A DNA stretch of 41,096 nt. It comes from a virus. Shown here one piece after another: positions 15,137 to 22,454 of the stretch (positions are counted from its first letter, which is position 1; the number at the start of each line of letters is the position of its first letter). Location: positions 1 through 41,096 of the IMG/VR virus record IMGVR_UViG_3300009320_000046, one strand, 5' to 3'. The notes below the pieces were generated by a model. It saw nothing but the letters and a program-made list of their open reading frames with translations. It did not search any database and was not told the DNA's origin. Position numbers and translations under genes: made by a program.

Positions 15137-15541
15137 TTATTCTATTATAGTTTGTATAATGGCTTTAGATAAAACATCTTCTACTATTTTAGCATCAGAC
15201 TCAGTAATATTTGGAGACATTAACTTAAAATATCTTATTTGTAATATATCTCTTATCTCATCCTGCTTCCTAAGTAGGGCTAACTTAGAGTCTTTAATAC
15301 CTTCGTTGTAGACTTCTATTTCATCACAAATGCAATCATCAAAATGTAAACTGCCAGTACACAACTTTTTCTTCTCCTTCGGCCATCTCTGTATACTCTC
15401 ATAACGCTCCATTAAGTCTATGGCGGTTTGTAGGGCTTGTTTAAATTCTATAACTTCTGATGGCGGAAATTTTCTACACAACATATTAAAGTAAATGCTT
15501 AATTTTTTATTTAATATTTCTATCGCTTCTTTCATATCCAT
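15137..15541 (-). CDS. Unknown 134-residue helical protein
   Basis: ATG 15541 (in TGATG overlap with the upstream stop) is six bases after GGAGG and is preferred over the GTG one codon upstream. The product is helical and charged with LQTAIDLMERYESIQRWP, a type of sequence common in small phage early proteins. Its leader is identical over 18 bases to that of the next gene upstream (15541-16023). Function unknown. Confidence 0.65.
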   Translation of the reverse strand: MDMKEAIEILNKKLSIYFNMLCRKFPPSEVIEFKQALQTAIDLMERYESIQRWPKEKKKLCTGSLHFDDCICDEIEVYNEGIKDSKLALLRKQDEIRDILQIRYFKLMSPNITESDAKIVEDVLSKAIIQTIIE

Positions 15542-15552
15542 CACCTACCTCC
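15535..15552 (-). repeat. 18-bp identical leader, copy 1
   Basis: Contains the GGAGGTAGGTGATGG ribosome-site and start block; identical to 16017-16034. Confidence 0.7.
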
Positions 15553-16023
15553 CAACACTTCTTTATAGCTCTTTTCAAACTCTCCAAAACCTGATTTACT
15601 TAATTTCTTAAATATGGGCATAGCTTTTTTACCATATCTTTTTTTAATACTATCCCAGCATATTCTATGAATAATTATCTGTCCTATGATAGACCATTCT
15701 TTATCTGTGAAAGTTTTTATGGGCTGTCTTTTTACTATTTCCGCCCAGAAGTCGTGGGAGTTTTGGTATTCTTTTGCGTCTCTTAAGTCTACGTCTCTTA
15801 AATTTGCGCCTGTCAAGTCTGCGCCTGTCAAGTTTGCGCCTCTCAAATTTGCGCCTGTCAAGTCTGCGCCTGTCAAGTTTGCGCCTGTCAAGTTTGCGTC
15901 TCTCAAGTATGCGTCTCTCAAGTATGCGTCCGTATTTCTTTCTAAACAATCCTTAATGCTTTCATATTTACCGCATAATAAAACTTTTTTGCTATCCCAA
16001 CGACTTACTATCTTTATATCCAT
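15541..16023 (-). CDS. Pentapeptide-repeat protein
   Basis: The start at ATG 16023 is placed by GGAGG six bases upstream. Residues about 33-85 of the 160-residue product consist of roughly eleven A(D/N)LTG or A(N/Y)LR(D/G) repeats, which fold as a right-handed beta helix. Some pentapeptide proteins mimic DNA and bind gyrase; others have no known role. The C-terminal half ([20 protein letters not shown]) is a helical domain seen after such repeats in bacterial proteins. The near-identical DNA repeats may drive copy-number change. Confidence 0.82.
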   Translation of the reverse strand: MDIKIVSRWDSKKVLLCGKYESIKDCLERNTDAYLRDAYLRDANLTGANLTGADLTGANLRGANLTGADLTGANLRDVDLRDAKEYQNSHDFWAEIVKRQPIKTFTDKEWSIIGQIIIHRICWDSIKKRYGKKAMPIFKKLSKSGFGEFEKSYKEVLGGR

Positions 16024-16034
16024 CACCTACCTCC
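16017..16034 (-). repeat. 18-bp identical leader, copy 2
   Basis: Identical to 15535-15552; ribosome site and ATG of the pentapeptide-repeat gene. Confidence 0.7.
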
Positions 16035-16547
16035 TCAACTTATTATCTTAGCCTTGTAAGGCACTCCATTCACCTTTACCTCTACAGTAGTACCTATAAG
16101 TATATCTGTTATCTTCTGCCCTGATATATACTCAAACCCTTCCTTAAAATCCTTTGCCTCTGGAATAGCGAGAAGTTTCTGCCATTGTTCTTGTGTAACC
16201 TGTTTCCAGAAGTTAGTTAATTTTAGCTTTGGAGTTCCGAGAATATTTTTTACCTCGCTAAATATTTTATTATACCTCTCATTCCCGACTTCTTTATTAA
16301 ATGCTCTATATCTTTTCTGCTGGAAAGAGTGTTCATCATTGTATATTTTTGAATAGCAAAAGATATTATGCTCTGTCATTTTTATGTTTTTGCAGGAATA
16401 GCAAGAACGGCAGGAATAGCAGAAATAGCAAGAATTGCAAGAATCGCAGGAATAGCAGAAATAGCAAGAATTGCAGGAATAGCAAGAATCGCAGGAATAG
16501 CAGAAATAGCAAGAATTGCAGGAATAGCAATTTTTATTTTCACTCAT
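16035..16547 (-). CDS. Cys-x-x tandem-repeat protein
   Basis: Residues 7-52 of the 170-residue product carry 16 cysteines at exact three-residue spacing (CYSCNSCYFCYSCDS, repeated twice, then variants). A 15-residue, 45-bp unit underlies the repeat. Such a ladder could fold as a Cys-lined helix or beta solenoid and bind metal ions, or be disulfide-linked. Residues 60-170 form a normal mixed domain (KLTNFWKQVTQEQWQKLLAI, and GTTVEVKVNGVPYKAKII). AAAGGCGG precedes the ATG. It lies next to the pentapeptide-repeat gene. No function is recognised. Confidence 0.75.
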   Translation of the reverse strand: MSENKNCYSCNSCYFCYSCDSCYSCNSCYFCYSCDSCNSCYFCYSCRSCYSCKNIKMTEHNIFCYSKIYNDEHSFQQKRYRAFNKEVGNERYNKIFSEVKNILGTPKLKLTNFWKQVTQEQWQKLLAIPEAKDFKEGFEYISGQKITDILIGTTVEVKVNGVPYKAKIIS

Positions 16548-16563
16548 CTTGCACCGCCTTTCG

Positions 16564-16722
16564 TTATATGTTAGACCTTATATTTCTATTCAACCCCCCG
16601 TTATAAGCCTCTAAGTTCTTACCTGTATGGTTGCCTTTACGTATTACTTCTCTTACTCTTTCTATGGAGTTATCCATCGGTACGCGCAGGGTAAATAATA
16701 ATATAATCGCTATCCACTTCAT
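16564..16722 (-). CDS. 52-residue protein with N-terminal hydrophobic segment
   Basis: ATG 16722 is preceded by a weak GGCGGAAAAAGAA site. Residues 3-13 (WIAIILLFTLR) are hydrophobic and may be a short anchor or signal; the rest is basic (ERVREVIRKGNHTG). It ends 17 bp before the next gene. Function unknown. Confidence 0.4.
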   Translation of the reverse strand: MKWIAIILLFTLRVPMDNSIERVREVIRKGNHTGKNLEAYNGGLNRNIRSNI

Positions 16723-16790
16723 TTCTTTTTCCGCCTAATTCTTTCTATCCTCTGCCTTATCTTTTTGTCTCGAAGCTTCCAAGATTTGTT

Positions 16791-16949
16791 TCATGATGAG
16801 ATCTTTTCTAAGAAGACTTGAATTATGTCTCCTTGTTTGAGATTTGGATAATCTTTTTTTTGGACCGTGATAAGTTTTGGTCCGCATGTGGTTTCTACTT
16901 CAATTTCTAAACCATTTGTATCTTCTAATGTGATGTATCCTGTAATCAT
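16791..16949 (-). CDS. 52-residue beta-type protein
   Basis: AAAAGGAG lies eight bases before ATG 16949. The product (MITGYITLEDTNGLEIEVET, then GDIIQVFLEKISS) looks like a small beta barrel of the OB or SH3 kind. Its stop overlaps a possible 19-residue frame (TCATGA junction) that is too short to assert. Function unknown. Confidence 0.5.
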   Translation of the reverse strand: MITGYITLEDTNGLEIEVETTCGPKLITVQKKDYPNLKQGDIIQVFLEKISS

Positions 16950-17026
16950 ACTTTGACTCCTTTTAATTTGGGTATCCGCAATTCCAGCATGGATAATTGT
17001 ATACTCCGTGCTTGAGTATAATCCAT
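16946..17026 (-). CDS. Possible 26-residue peptide
   Basis: ATG 17026 follows AAAGGAGAG by eight bases and its TGA overlaps the next ATG, the spacing used throughout this phage. The product is MDYTQARSIQLS followed by MLELRIPKLKG and VKV. Short length makes it uncertain; another frame here encodes PCWNCGYPN from a GTG. The stretch 17027-17110 otherwise shows nothing firm. Confidence 0.25.
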   Translation of the reverse strand: MDYTQARSIQLSMLELRIPKLKGVKV

Positions 17027-17110
17027 TTCACACTCTCCTTTCGGCACACGCCAATAAAATAGGTCGGCTCCACTCACAATCCTGTCTTCCTTCTATGATC
17101 CTCATCCAAA

Positions 17111-17181
17111 CCACCTTATGCATTGATATTCTTAAGTCTTAATATATAACTATACCCACTGAAAAATCTTCCGCGCGAGGG
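17111..17181. repeat. 72-bp direct repeat, copy 2 (regulatory candidate)
   Basis: Matches 11561-11632 (see that entry). It begins seven bases after the stop of a small membrane gene and ends in CGCGCGAGGG. A further CGCGCGAGG occurs at 17245-17253 inside that gene. Confidence 0.65.
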
Positions 17182-17187
17182 AATTTT

Positions 17188-17334
17188 TCACCTCGTCCCC
17201 CATAATACAGCCATAGTCAAGCTACCAGCACTTATATAATATAACGCGCGAGGATAGTTACGTTCATAAAGAGATATTATTGCTGTAGCGACATATGCTA
17301 TGATCCATAGTTTCATTAATAGAGTTGAGATCAT
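17188..17334 (-). CDS. 48-residue membrane protein
   Basis: ATG 17334 overlaps the upstream stop (ATGTCA on the plus strand) and AGGAAGG precedes it. Two hydrophobic segments (KLWIIAYVATAIISL and LYYISAGSLTMAVLW) flank a basic YERNYPRA. It is coupled to the gene at 17331. Function unknown; an envelope or early host-takeover role is possible. Confidence 0.55.
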   Translation of the reverse strand: MISTLLMKLWIIAYVATAIISLYERNYPRALYYISAGSLTMAVLWGTR

Positions 17335-17612
17335 GTCACCTTCCTAACTTCTCCACCCATAACATTTAACACATCTCTCACCTCACTCGGCATCATCTTT
17401 CGTAGTATTAAGATATCTGTTAGTTTATCTCTCACCTCAGGAGATAGATCACACCACAATTCGTCCACCTTAGCCTGCAGCTTTGCATGTCTGAGCCGCT
17501 CAAAGGGGTCATCTTCGCCCCTTACGAGCAGCCTATCAAGCTTGGCTACTGAAGCCCTGAAAACTTGATACGTCTTAATGAATTCGTCTTGTGGTGTTAG
17601 GGTTTCAAACAT
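17331..17612 (-). CDS. Unknown 93-residue early protein
   Basis: ATG 17612 lies inside the end of the previous gene (8 bp overlap). The product is helical and charged with SPEVRDKLTDILILRKMMPS and EVRDVLNVMGGEV; no family is recognised. It is the second gene after the promoter at 17981-18008, so it is probably early or strongly expressed. Confidence 0.6.
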   Translation of the reverse strand: MFETLTPQDEFIKTYQVFRASVAKLDRLLVRGEDDPFERLRHAKLQAKVDELWCDLSPEVRDKLTDILILRKMMPSEVRDVLNVMGGEVRKVT

Positions 17613-17937
17613 TGAACAACTCCTTTAATACATCAGGAATATTCTCATAGTTTAAGATTATTCCCTTTAAGATTTGATTTTCAAATCTTATGACTTTATT
17701 TACTTGGATGTTTGATTTGCGCATTTCCTTACACAATACTTTATATGAGATTCTCTCTCCTCCGTTTCTAACGATAAAACCCAGCCATTCTACGTAAAGA
17801 CCACGCAAGTAGATTTTTATTATTTTCTTTGTACTTAGAGCGTGGGTTTTTTTGATGTTCCAGAATCTATCATTTATAAGATTCTGCTTCTTCATTTCCA
17901 GTATATCCCCAAAGAAAACTTGTACCATTTCAGTCAT
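17605..17937 (-). CDS. Stand-alone paralogue of primase-helicase C-terminal domain
   Basis: The 110-residue product aligns with the C-terminal domain of the primase-helicase encoded just upstream (18297-20783): LINDRFW versus LINDNYW, IKIYLRGLYVEWLGFIVRN versus IYLYFHGLYSIWAIEFRK, and similar spacing of hydrophobic positions, with divergent surroundings. It is thus likely a duplicated winged-helix-like domain, perhaps a regulator or partner of the replisome. AAAGGAGG precedes the ATG and a strong promoter lies 44 bp upstream. The relation is seen by eye; identity is modest. Confidence 0.6.
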   Translation of the reverse strand: MTEMVQVFFGDILEMKKQNLINDRFWNIKKTHALSTKKIIKIYLRGLYVEWLGFIVRNGGERISYKVLCKEMRKSNIQVNKVIRFENQILKGIILNYENIPDVLKELFNV

Positions 17938-17980
17938 TTTTTACCTCCTTTTTTTTAAACAACTTGTAACTTCTACTACT

Positions 17981-18008
17981 ATTGTACCATAAAGCCCTGA
18001 TTTGTCAA
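17981..18008 (-). promoter_or_regulatory. Strong sigma70-type promoter
   Basis: On the minus strand TTGACA (18003-18008) is followed after 16 bp by TACAAT (17981-17986). Expected transcription start is near 17974, giving a leader of about 37 nt to ATG 17937. It immediately follows a terminator. Confidence 0.8.
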
Positions 18009-18009
18009 G

Positions 18010-18047
18010 AAAAAATGTTACCTTAACCAGTAGGCTCGAAGTAACAT
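18010..18047 (-). terminator. Rho-independent terminator
   Basis: Minus-strand arms ATGTTAC (18041-18047) and GTAACAT (18015-18021), extended by an inner AGCC/GGTT pairing, are followed by six T residues (18010-18015). It ends the replication transcription unit right before the next promoter. Confidence 0.75.
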
Positions 18048-18064
18048 CTTTTGTCGTAAAGGAC

Positions 18065-18199
18065 TTACAGCAAATGTAACCCGTGAGATGACTTTGCATA
18101 TATACGTGTTACCCAGCGAAGTGCATCCTTGCTCCTCATTTTTTCTCCGACCCATAAAAATTTGCCTTCTACCCAAGTTTCATGCAAGCCCAATCTCAC
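18065..18199 (-). CDS. Possible 44-residue protein with GTG start
   Basis: From GTG 18199 the frame reads MRLGLHETWVEGKFLWVGEK then MRSKDALRW... and stops at 18065. Composition looks protein-like, but there is no clear ribosome site. Its start and its last codons are the arms of an 18-bp inverted repeat. It is the last frame before the terminator. Uncertain. Confidence 0.35.
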   Translation of the reverse strand: MRLGLHETWVEGKFLWVGEKMRSKDALRWVTRIYAKSSHGLHLL

Positions 18200-18210
18200 G
18201 GGTTACATTT
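18072..18210. repeat. 18-bp perfect inverted repeat around a small frame
   Basis: Arms 18072-18089 and 18193-18210 are exact reverse complements separated by 103 bp. They cover the GTG start and the end of the 44-residue frame. In RNA this closes a large stem. Several GTTAC/GTAAC words lie nearby, including in the downstream terminator. Confidence 0.75.
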
Positions 18211-18307
18211 ACATAACCCTTTTGTTTTCAATACGTAACTTTTCAACGGTTACCTTTTCAAGTTGAGTAATTTTCGTAACTTTATATACGCCATTCTCAT
18301 TTTTCAT
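18209..18307 (-). CDS. Possible 32-residue peptide
   Basis: ATG 18307 overlaps the last codons and stop of the primase-helicase gene. The product (MKNENGVYKVTKITQLEKV then TVEKLRIENKRVM) is charged and helical. Coupling by overlap is the only support. Function unknown. Confidence 0.35.
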   Translation of the reverse strand: MKNENGVYKVTKITQLEKVTVEKLRIENKRVM

Positions 18308-20783
18308 GATAATTTGCCTCAACAAGTGCCTTAATAATATCTGGCGCAAGCCCTGCATCAAACGCCACACATTTCTTGCAAACCCCGCCTATTTTTTTAA
18401 CTATATTATTTGAAACATATCCAGGTTCTTCCTTAAGATAGTCTCTTATAGATGATGATTTAAAAGGTTCTATGCCTCTGGTCTTCCTGAATTCGATAGC
18501 CCATATACTATACAAGCCATGAAAGTATAAATAAATCTTCCCATCGCTCTCTTCCCAATAGTTATCATTTATAAGTCTTCTAGTCTTAAGCATAATAAGA
18601 TCATCTAAGAAGCTTATTACTGCCTGCTCATCATGATATTCCCGCTGAACCCTCTTAGTTTCATCTCTCACCCATCTGGCAAAGTTAACCCCATTCTCCC
18701 CAAACATAACCGCATACCCGGCACATACACATGCGTAGTTTATAGCAGTCCTGTCGTCTGTCCCATTCCCCACGAAAAATTGTTTACCTTCATTGAGTAC
18801 CTTTATAAATATAGGCAGCACTTCCTTCTTCCTTCGTAATATATCCAGTATATGATAGCTAAACTTAACCCTATTCGCCATAAACCAATCGAAATGATTC
18901 GTAGTACGGCTCTTCTCACTCACCGTAACAGGTAAACACCGCGTCAGGAGCGCATTATCCTCTGGCGTTTCCTCACCCGAGAACAGCAATGTCCCCCTGA
19001 TCTTGGCCTCCCGGACACCGAAATCACTCTTAATGCCCTTGCCTGCTGACTGCCGGTTGTAGGCGTTGCGCAGGAAGCCATTTTTGTAGGTTATCTGTTT
19101 GGTATTCCGATACTCATCAAGCCAGACCGGTAAGCTCGAGTAATATGACAAGTACCTCTGTATGCCAACCGCAGTAGTGTCCGCTGCCATCTTACCCGCA
19201 TTCTCGAGGCCATAGAAATTCATGAGCCACTCTGCCACCGTCGACTTACCTGATCCTCTACGGCCCGTAATAAAGAGAAACGGAAAACAGCCATATAACT
19301 CAAACACCTCTTCCATAAATGGCACACTGAATACCCACCCAAGGCAAAGGGAAGCCTCCATCTCGCCGATAGTATCTGTAAAATTCTGTTTGATCTGTTT
19401 GATATCAAATTCCGTCGTCGCTAAATATGGAATACCTTCCTGGATTGCCATGCGTCCCGAGGATACTCCAAGCGCAAGAGGTTTAAGTCCTTTTTTTTCT
19501 GTCCAGAATATGTGACTTTTATCAGCACGCAGCTCTTTTCCGTCTTGATCAATAGCGACATTGCCGAAAAGCCATATATTCTCTGAACTAACCCAGCCAA
19601 TGTGATCCGGTTCGATAATATGTCTGCCGTCGTCATTTAGGAACTCTCCTTCCCATATATTTTGTAGATCCTCCGCTCTACCGCTCCATATATAATTACC
19701 CTTAGACAGGCAGAATGTCTTGAATCCCCCCGTCTCTGACATACTCTCAGGCGCTATCGTGAATGCAGAAGTCCTCTGTCCAAATTCATTCTTAAAACAT
19801 ATCTCTCTTAATATACCTTCGGGTGTTTCGTGTGTTGCTATAATCTTGATCGTAAAATTAGATATCCTCTCATCATACTCATGTTTACCCCTTCTACGCG
19901 TTGCTATATATCTATTAAATTCCTTCCTTATATGAGTCCTGAAATACTGCTTGGCCATTTTACGTTGTATAATAGACTGTGCTTCCTTCGGCAGCTCATC
20001 CACGAAGATCCTCGGCGTCTTACCTTTATCTATCACCCTCTTAAGATCATCTTTGTCTTTTCCCTGCGCCAGCGCCCCATCAATATCAATCTTCCCCTTA
20101 ACCCTCCATGAGTCCGGCAGCCACCCTACTGTAGTGCTGAACCCCTCCTTATCAAGCTGTTTGGCCATGTAATAGGCATAGAAGGGCGTGTCCCAGCGGT
20201 CTAAGGGGTTCTCCTTATAGTTTGGTAGTCTTGGGTCAGATTTCTCTTCGTTGTCAAAAATGATACAGATGTTTCTAATCTTATTATCATTCAGGAATTT
20301 AAGAAGCCTTGAAAAGTGCTGACTTGAAAATGATGCTATCCCCGGAAGCGCTACAGTGGAGATGCCCATCTGCATGGCTGCTGTGGCCTTAAACTCGCCC
20401 TCGGTGATCACGATGTCGCGTCCGTCTACATTTAGTTCTTGGTATATTTGGATGCCGGCGTCTTTCAAACCTAATTTATGAGGGCGCGTAAAGTATGCTG
20501 TTCCTTCCTTATCAAGGTAAGGTATAATAATTCGATCATCCAAGAGCATAGGAGAGATCGCAATGCCCTTGCCGCTCTTCACACATACGCCTGAAGTTAA
20601 GAGAAGCTCCTTATCAAACTGTTCGATAATCTCCTTCTCAAGCTTCAGGAATTGCGTACCGCCTGAGAAGAACCTATATTTCTGGATAGTCTCTTCTGTA
20701 AAGCCGCGCTTTTCTTGGAGATCCTTTTTGTGCTTGGGTGTTAGCTTTGCTTTGGTGGTTATGTATTCGTAGATTCGTTTCAT
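18297..20783 (-). CDS. TOPRIM primase fused to DUF927-like replicative helicase
   Basis: The 828-residue protein is the main replication enzyme. Residues about 80-250 form a DUF3854-like TOPRIM primase core: IIIPYLDKEGTAYFTRP, VITEGE (E128) and CIIFDNE (D177). Residues about 430-680 are a DUF927/SF3-type ATPase with Walker A FITGRRGSGKST, Walker B LPVWLDEYR and a following RNAYNRQSAGKG. The C-terminus carries the domain duplicated at 17605-17937. It would open the duplex and make primers for a host polymerase, since no phage polymerase is present. AAAGGAAACC precedes the ATG, just after a hairpin. Confidence 0.85.
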   Translation of the reverse strand: MKRIYEYITTKAKLTPKHKKDLQEKRGFTEETIQKYRFFSGGTQFLKLEKEIIEQFDKELLLTSGVCVKSGKGIAISPMLLDDRIIIPYLDKEGTAYFTRPHKLGLKDAGIQIYQELNVDGRDIVITEGEFKATAAMQMGISTVALPGIASFSSQHFSRLLKFLNDNKIRNICIIFDNEEKSDPRLPNYKENPLDRWDTPFYAYYMAKQLDKEGFSTTVGWLPDSWRVKGKIDIDGALAQGKDKDDLKRVIDKGKTPRIFVDELPKEAQSIIQRKMAKQYFRTHIRKEFNRYIATRRRGKHEYDERISNFTIKIIATHETPEGILREICFKNEFGQRTSAFTIAPESMSETGGFKTFCLSKGNYIWSGRAEDLQNIWEGEFLNDDGRHIIEPDHIGWVSSENIWLFGNVAIDQDGKELRADKSHIFWTEKKGLKPLALGVSSGRMAIQEGIPYLATTEFDIKQIKQNFTDTIGEMEASLCLGWVFSVPFMEEVFELYGCFPFLFITGRRGSGKSTVAEWLMNFYGLENAGKMAADTTAVGIQRYLSYYSSLPVWLDEYRNTKQITYKNGFLRNAYNRQSAGKGIKSDFGVREAKIRGTLLFSGEETPEDNALLTRCLPVTVSEKSRTTNHFDWFMANRVKFSYHILDILRRKKEVLPIFIKVLNEGKQFFVGNGTDDRTAINYACVCAGYAVMFGENGVNFARWVRDETKRVQREYHDEQAVISFLDDLIMLKTRRLINDNYWEESDGKIYLYFHGLYSIWAIEFRKTRGIEPFKSSSIRDYLKEEPGYVSNNIVKKIGGVCKKCVAFDAGLAPDIIKALVEANYHEK

Positions 20784-20797
20784 GGTTTCCTTTAAAG

Positions 20798-20830
20798 TTA
20801 AGGGGCCCAGATGAAGTCTAGACCCCTTAA
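20798..20830 (-). other. Intercistronic hairpin before primase-helicase gene
   Basis: Arms 20798-20811 and 20817-20830 form a 14-bp stem (TTAAGGGG/CCCCTTAA plus six more pairs, two of them G-U) with a five-base loop. Its end, TAACTTTAAAGGAAACC, leads directly into the primase ribosome site, so it may tune translation or protect the mRNA. No T-tract follows. Confidence 0.65.
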
Positions 20831-20833
20831 GTC

Positions 20834-20989
20834 TTATGCCTTCCTGATCACCTCATAAATATCAACGCCCGTCTTTTCTACCAGAAGATCCTTTACGATC
20901 CTTAGTATCTGACCAATCTGCGCGATATTTACCTGTTCCTTGCCACCCTCAAGTTTTGCTATCTCTTGAGCAAATATGGTAATGTCCAT
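20834..20989 (-). CDS. 51-residue protein upstream of primase
   Basis: The start at 20989 is chosen for its AAGGGAGG site. The product (MDITIFAQEIAKLEGGKEQV, then NIAQIGQILRIVKDLL) is a compact helical protein; similar short proteins are often encoded next to phage recombination genes. Overlaps the previous gene's region by none and follows it by 4 bp. Function unknown. Confidence 0.6.
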   Translation of the reverse strand: MDITIFAQEIAKLEGGKEQVNIAQIGQILRIVKDLLVEKTGVDIYEVIRKA

Positions 20990-20993
20990 TCTC

Positions 20994-21698
20994 TCACCTC
21001 CCTTCATCTGTATCAGATTTTTCCTGATGCACTTCAATTTTCTTTTCCTTAAACTGGTTATACCAGTTCTCTGCCACCTTAAATGACTCCTCTCCAGCCA
21101 CCCCTGTCGGTATAACATCAAACACTGCAAACGTCCCAAGATCATTTGATGTTACTTTACTGAAGAGCTTGTATTTCTTGGAGAACATATCTCCGCCTGA
21201 ATACATAGCGAGTGATAAAAGCTTCTTACCTGCCTTAAAGGATGTATTACAGAATGATACAATGATCGGCATCTTGCATCCTTCAAAGTAACAGAAGAAG
21301 TTTAGAAACTTCGTAGCCGCCGGCCTCTCGCCATTAGGCCCAAATATTCCTTCTGTTTTTACCCTCTCATCATCAGGGTTATTGCTCCTCCAAATCTCTG
21401 CCCCCGCATCAAATGCTGGATCAAAGTTAGGATCATCCTTCTTGCGCGGGTTAAACCTGATCCATCGCGTGAATTTAAAAATAGGCACAAACTCCTCTGG
21501 CAATATCTCCTCTGTAATACTGTTGATAATCTGTCCGAGTTTATGCGTTGCTTCTTCTCTTAACATCTGCGGGGATGTGGCCTGTACTAGAGATGCGCGA
21601 GGAATAATGAGATCCTCTTTGTTTGTAGACTCTTCAAACCCGCGTGCCGGTACTTTGGCTAATGCGCCTTCGGTTTTCTTTTCCAGTTCCTGATTCAT
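20994..21698 (-). CDS. Putative single-stranded-DNA-binding or annealing protein
   Basis: The 234-residue product has an N-terminal disordered part, then IIPRASLVQATSPQM, and a long beta-rich core (EFVPIFKFTRWIRFNP, then KFLNFFCYFEG, MPIIVSFCNTSFKAGKKL), ending in an acidic/Lys tail with ENWYNQFKEK. This layout is common in phage proteins encoded beside SbcC-like ATPases and primases and thought to bind single-stranded DNA. No sequence motif proves it; assignment is by layout and neighbourhood. AAAAGGAGGAGC precedes the ATG. Confidence 0.5.
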   Translation of the reverse strand: MNQELEKKTEGALAKVPARGFEESTNKEDLIIPRASLVQATSPQMLREEATHKLGQIINSITEEILPEEFVPIFKFTRWIRFNPRKKDDPNFDPAFDAGAEIWRSNNPDDERVKTEGIFGPNGERPAATKFLNFFCYFEGCKMPIIVSFCNTSFKAGKKLLSLAMYSGGDMFSKKYKLFSKVTSNDLGTFAVFDVIPTGVAGEESFKVAENWYNQFKEKKIEVHQEKSDTDEGR

Positions 21699-21715
21699 TT
21701 TGCTCCTCCTTTTTT

Positions 21716-22108
21716 TTATAACTTTTTAAACCTTAATCCCTGCTTAAAATAATACTCAAATATCCCCGGCACCTCCCTTCCTGAAGTTAGTAATGTATCA
21801 ACAAATTTTGATAGACTTGATGGATGTATTGCCTCTCGAATTAAAGCACCATCGCCTCTATCCCTGACAAATTTGAAGACATCATCTTCATTCTCTTTTT
21901 GATATGAAGCATAGAGCCTTGCTTTTGGAATTATGATAGAGCCTAGGCCTTCATATTTTATAGTCTTGATCTCCTTATCAGAAAACGATTCAATGATGGA
22001 TGACTCTACCTTATTAAGTGAATCCTGTACCTCAGCCAGTTGTTCTGTCAGTACTGCCTTCTTCTCCCTTAATTCTATTAAGTTTACTACCATGTCACGT
22101 TCTGTCAT
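21716..22108 (-). CDS. Conserved-type 130-residue phage protein in recombination cluster
   Basis: The N-terminal third is a coiled coil (IELREKKAVLTEQLAEVQDS), followed by a short beta domain (KTIKYEGLGSIIIPKARLY) and a helical end with IREAIHPSSLSKFV and FEYYFKQGLRFKKL. Proteins with this layout are frequent next to phage single-strand-binding and nuclease genes; exact role is not known. AAAAAGGAGG precedes the ATG. Confidence 0.6.
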   Translation of the reverse strand: MTERDMVVNLIELREKKAVLTEQLAEVQDSLNKVESSIIESFSDKEIKTIKYEGLGSIIIPKARLYASYQKENEDDVFKFVRDRGDGALIREAIHPSSLSKFVDTLLTSGREVPGIFEYYFKQGLRFKKL

Positions 22109-22134
22109 TTGACGCCTCCTTTTTATATTTAGGG

Positions 22135-22239
22135 CTACCTCTGGTATTTACGGCGGAAAGGCCCACCTACTGGCAACCAAAGGCGTGTGAATTTTCTAAC
22201 GACACTTAAATGCCGGCCAGTCCACATTGCCCCATTCAT
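22135..22239 (-). CDS. Possible 34-residue basic peptide
   Basis: ATG 22239 overlaps the upstream stop (ATGA). The product is strongly basic (RHLSVVRKFTRLWLPVGG, then PFRRKYQR). It fills the gap to the next gene. Only overlap and composition support it. Confidence 0.35.
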   Translation of the reverse strand: MNGAMWTGRHLSVVRKFTRLWLPVGGPFRRKYQR

Positions 22240-22454
22240 AACAACCCCTTCTCTCTCGCGATCCACTCCGCCATCTCAACCCACTGTACCTCTGTCCACC
22301 TGATATCTTCCCTATACTCCCCCTTAGATATCCTTGTCACCATACTCTTAGGAACCCATGCCTCGTTGCCATCGTCATCCTTAAATAAGTATGCCTTAGG
22401 TGTTTCCTTTACTATCCACAAGTCTTCGATTATTACTGGTTGGTCATTTGACAT
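22236..22454 (-). CDS. Unknown 72-residue protein
   Basis: ATG 22454 is fused to the upstream stop (TAATG), with GAAAGGA upstream. The product starts MSNDQPVIIEDLWIVKET and contains KAYLFKDDDGNEAWVPKS, a small beta-type fold seen in short phage proteins that track with recombination genes, and ends WTEVQWVEMAEWIAREKG. Function unknown. Confidence 0.6.
   Translation of the reverse strand: MSNDQPVIIEDLWIVKETPKAYLFKDDDGNEAWVPKSMVTRISKGEYREDIRWTEVQWVEMAEWIAREKGLL

Noticed and set aside
15774-15910. Regular short repeats resembling a CRISPR array
   Set aside because: The period is 15 bp and in frame with pentapeptide-repeat codons; there are no spacers.
16390-16530. Tandem repeats resembling a CRISPR or satellite array
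   Set aside because: They encode the Cys-x-x repeat in frame and have no unique spacers.
20834-21145. Longer 103-residue version of the gene before primase
   Set aside because: The extra region overlaps the putative SSB gene in another frame; the ATG at 20989 has the ribosome site.
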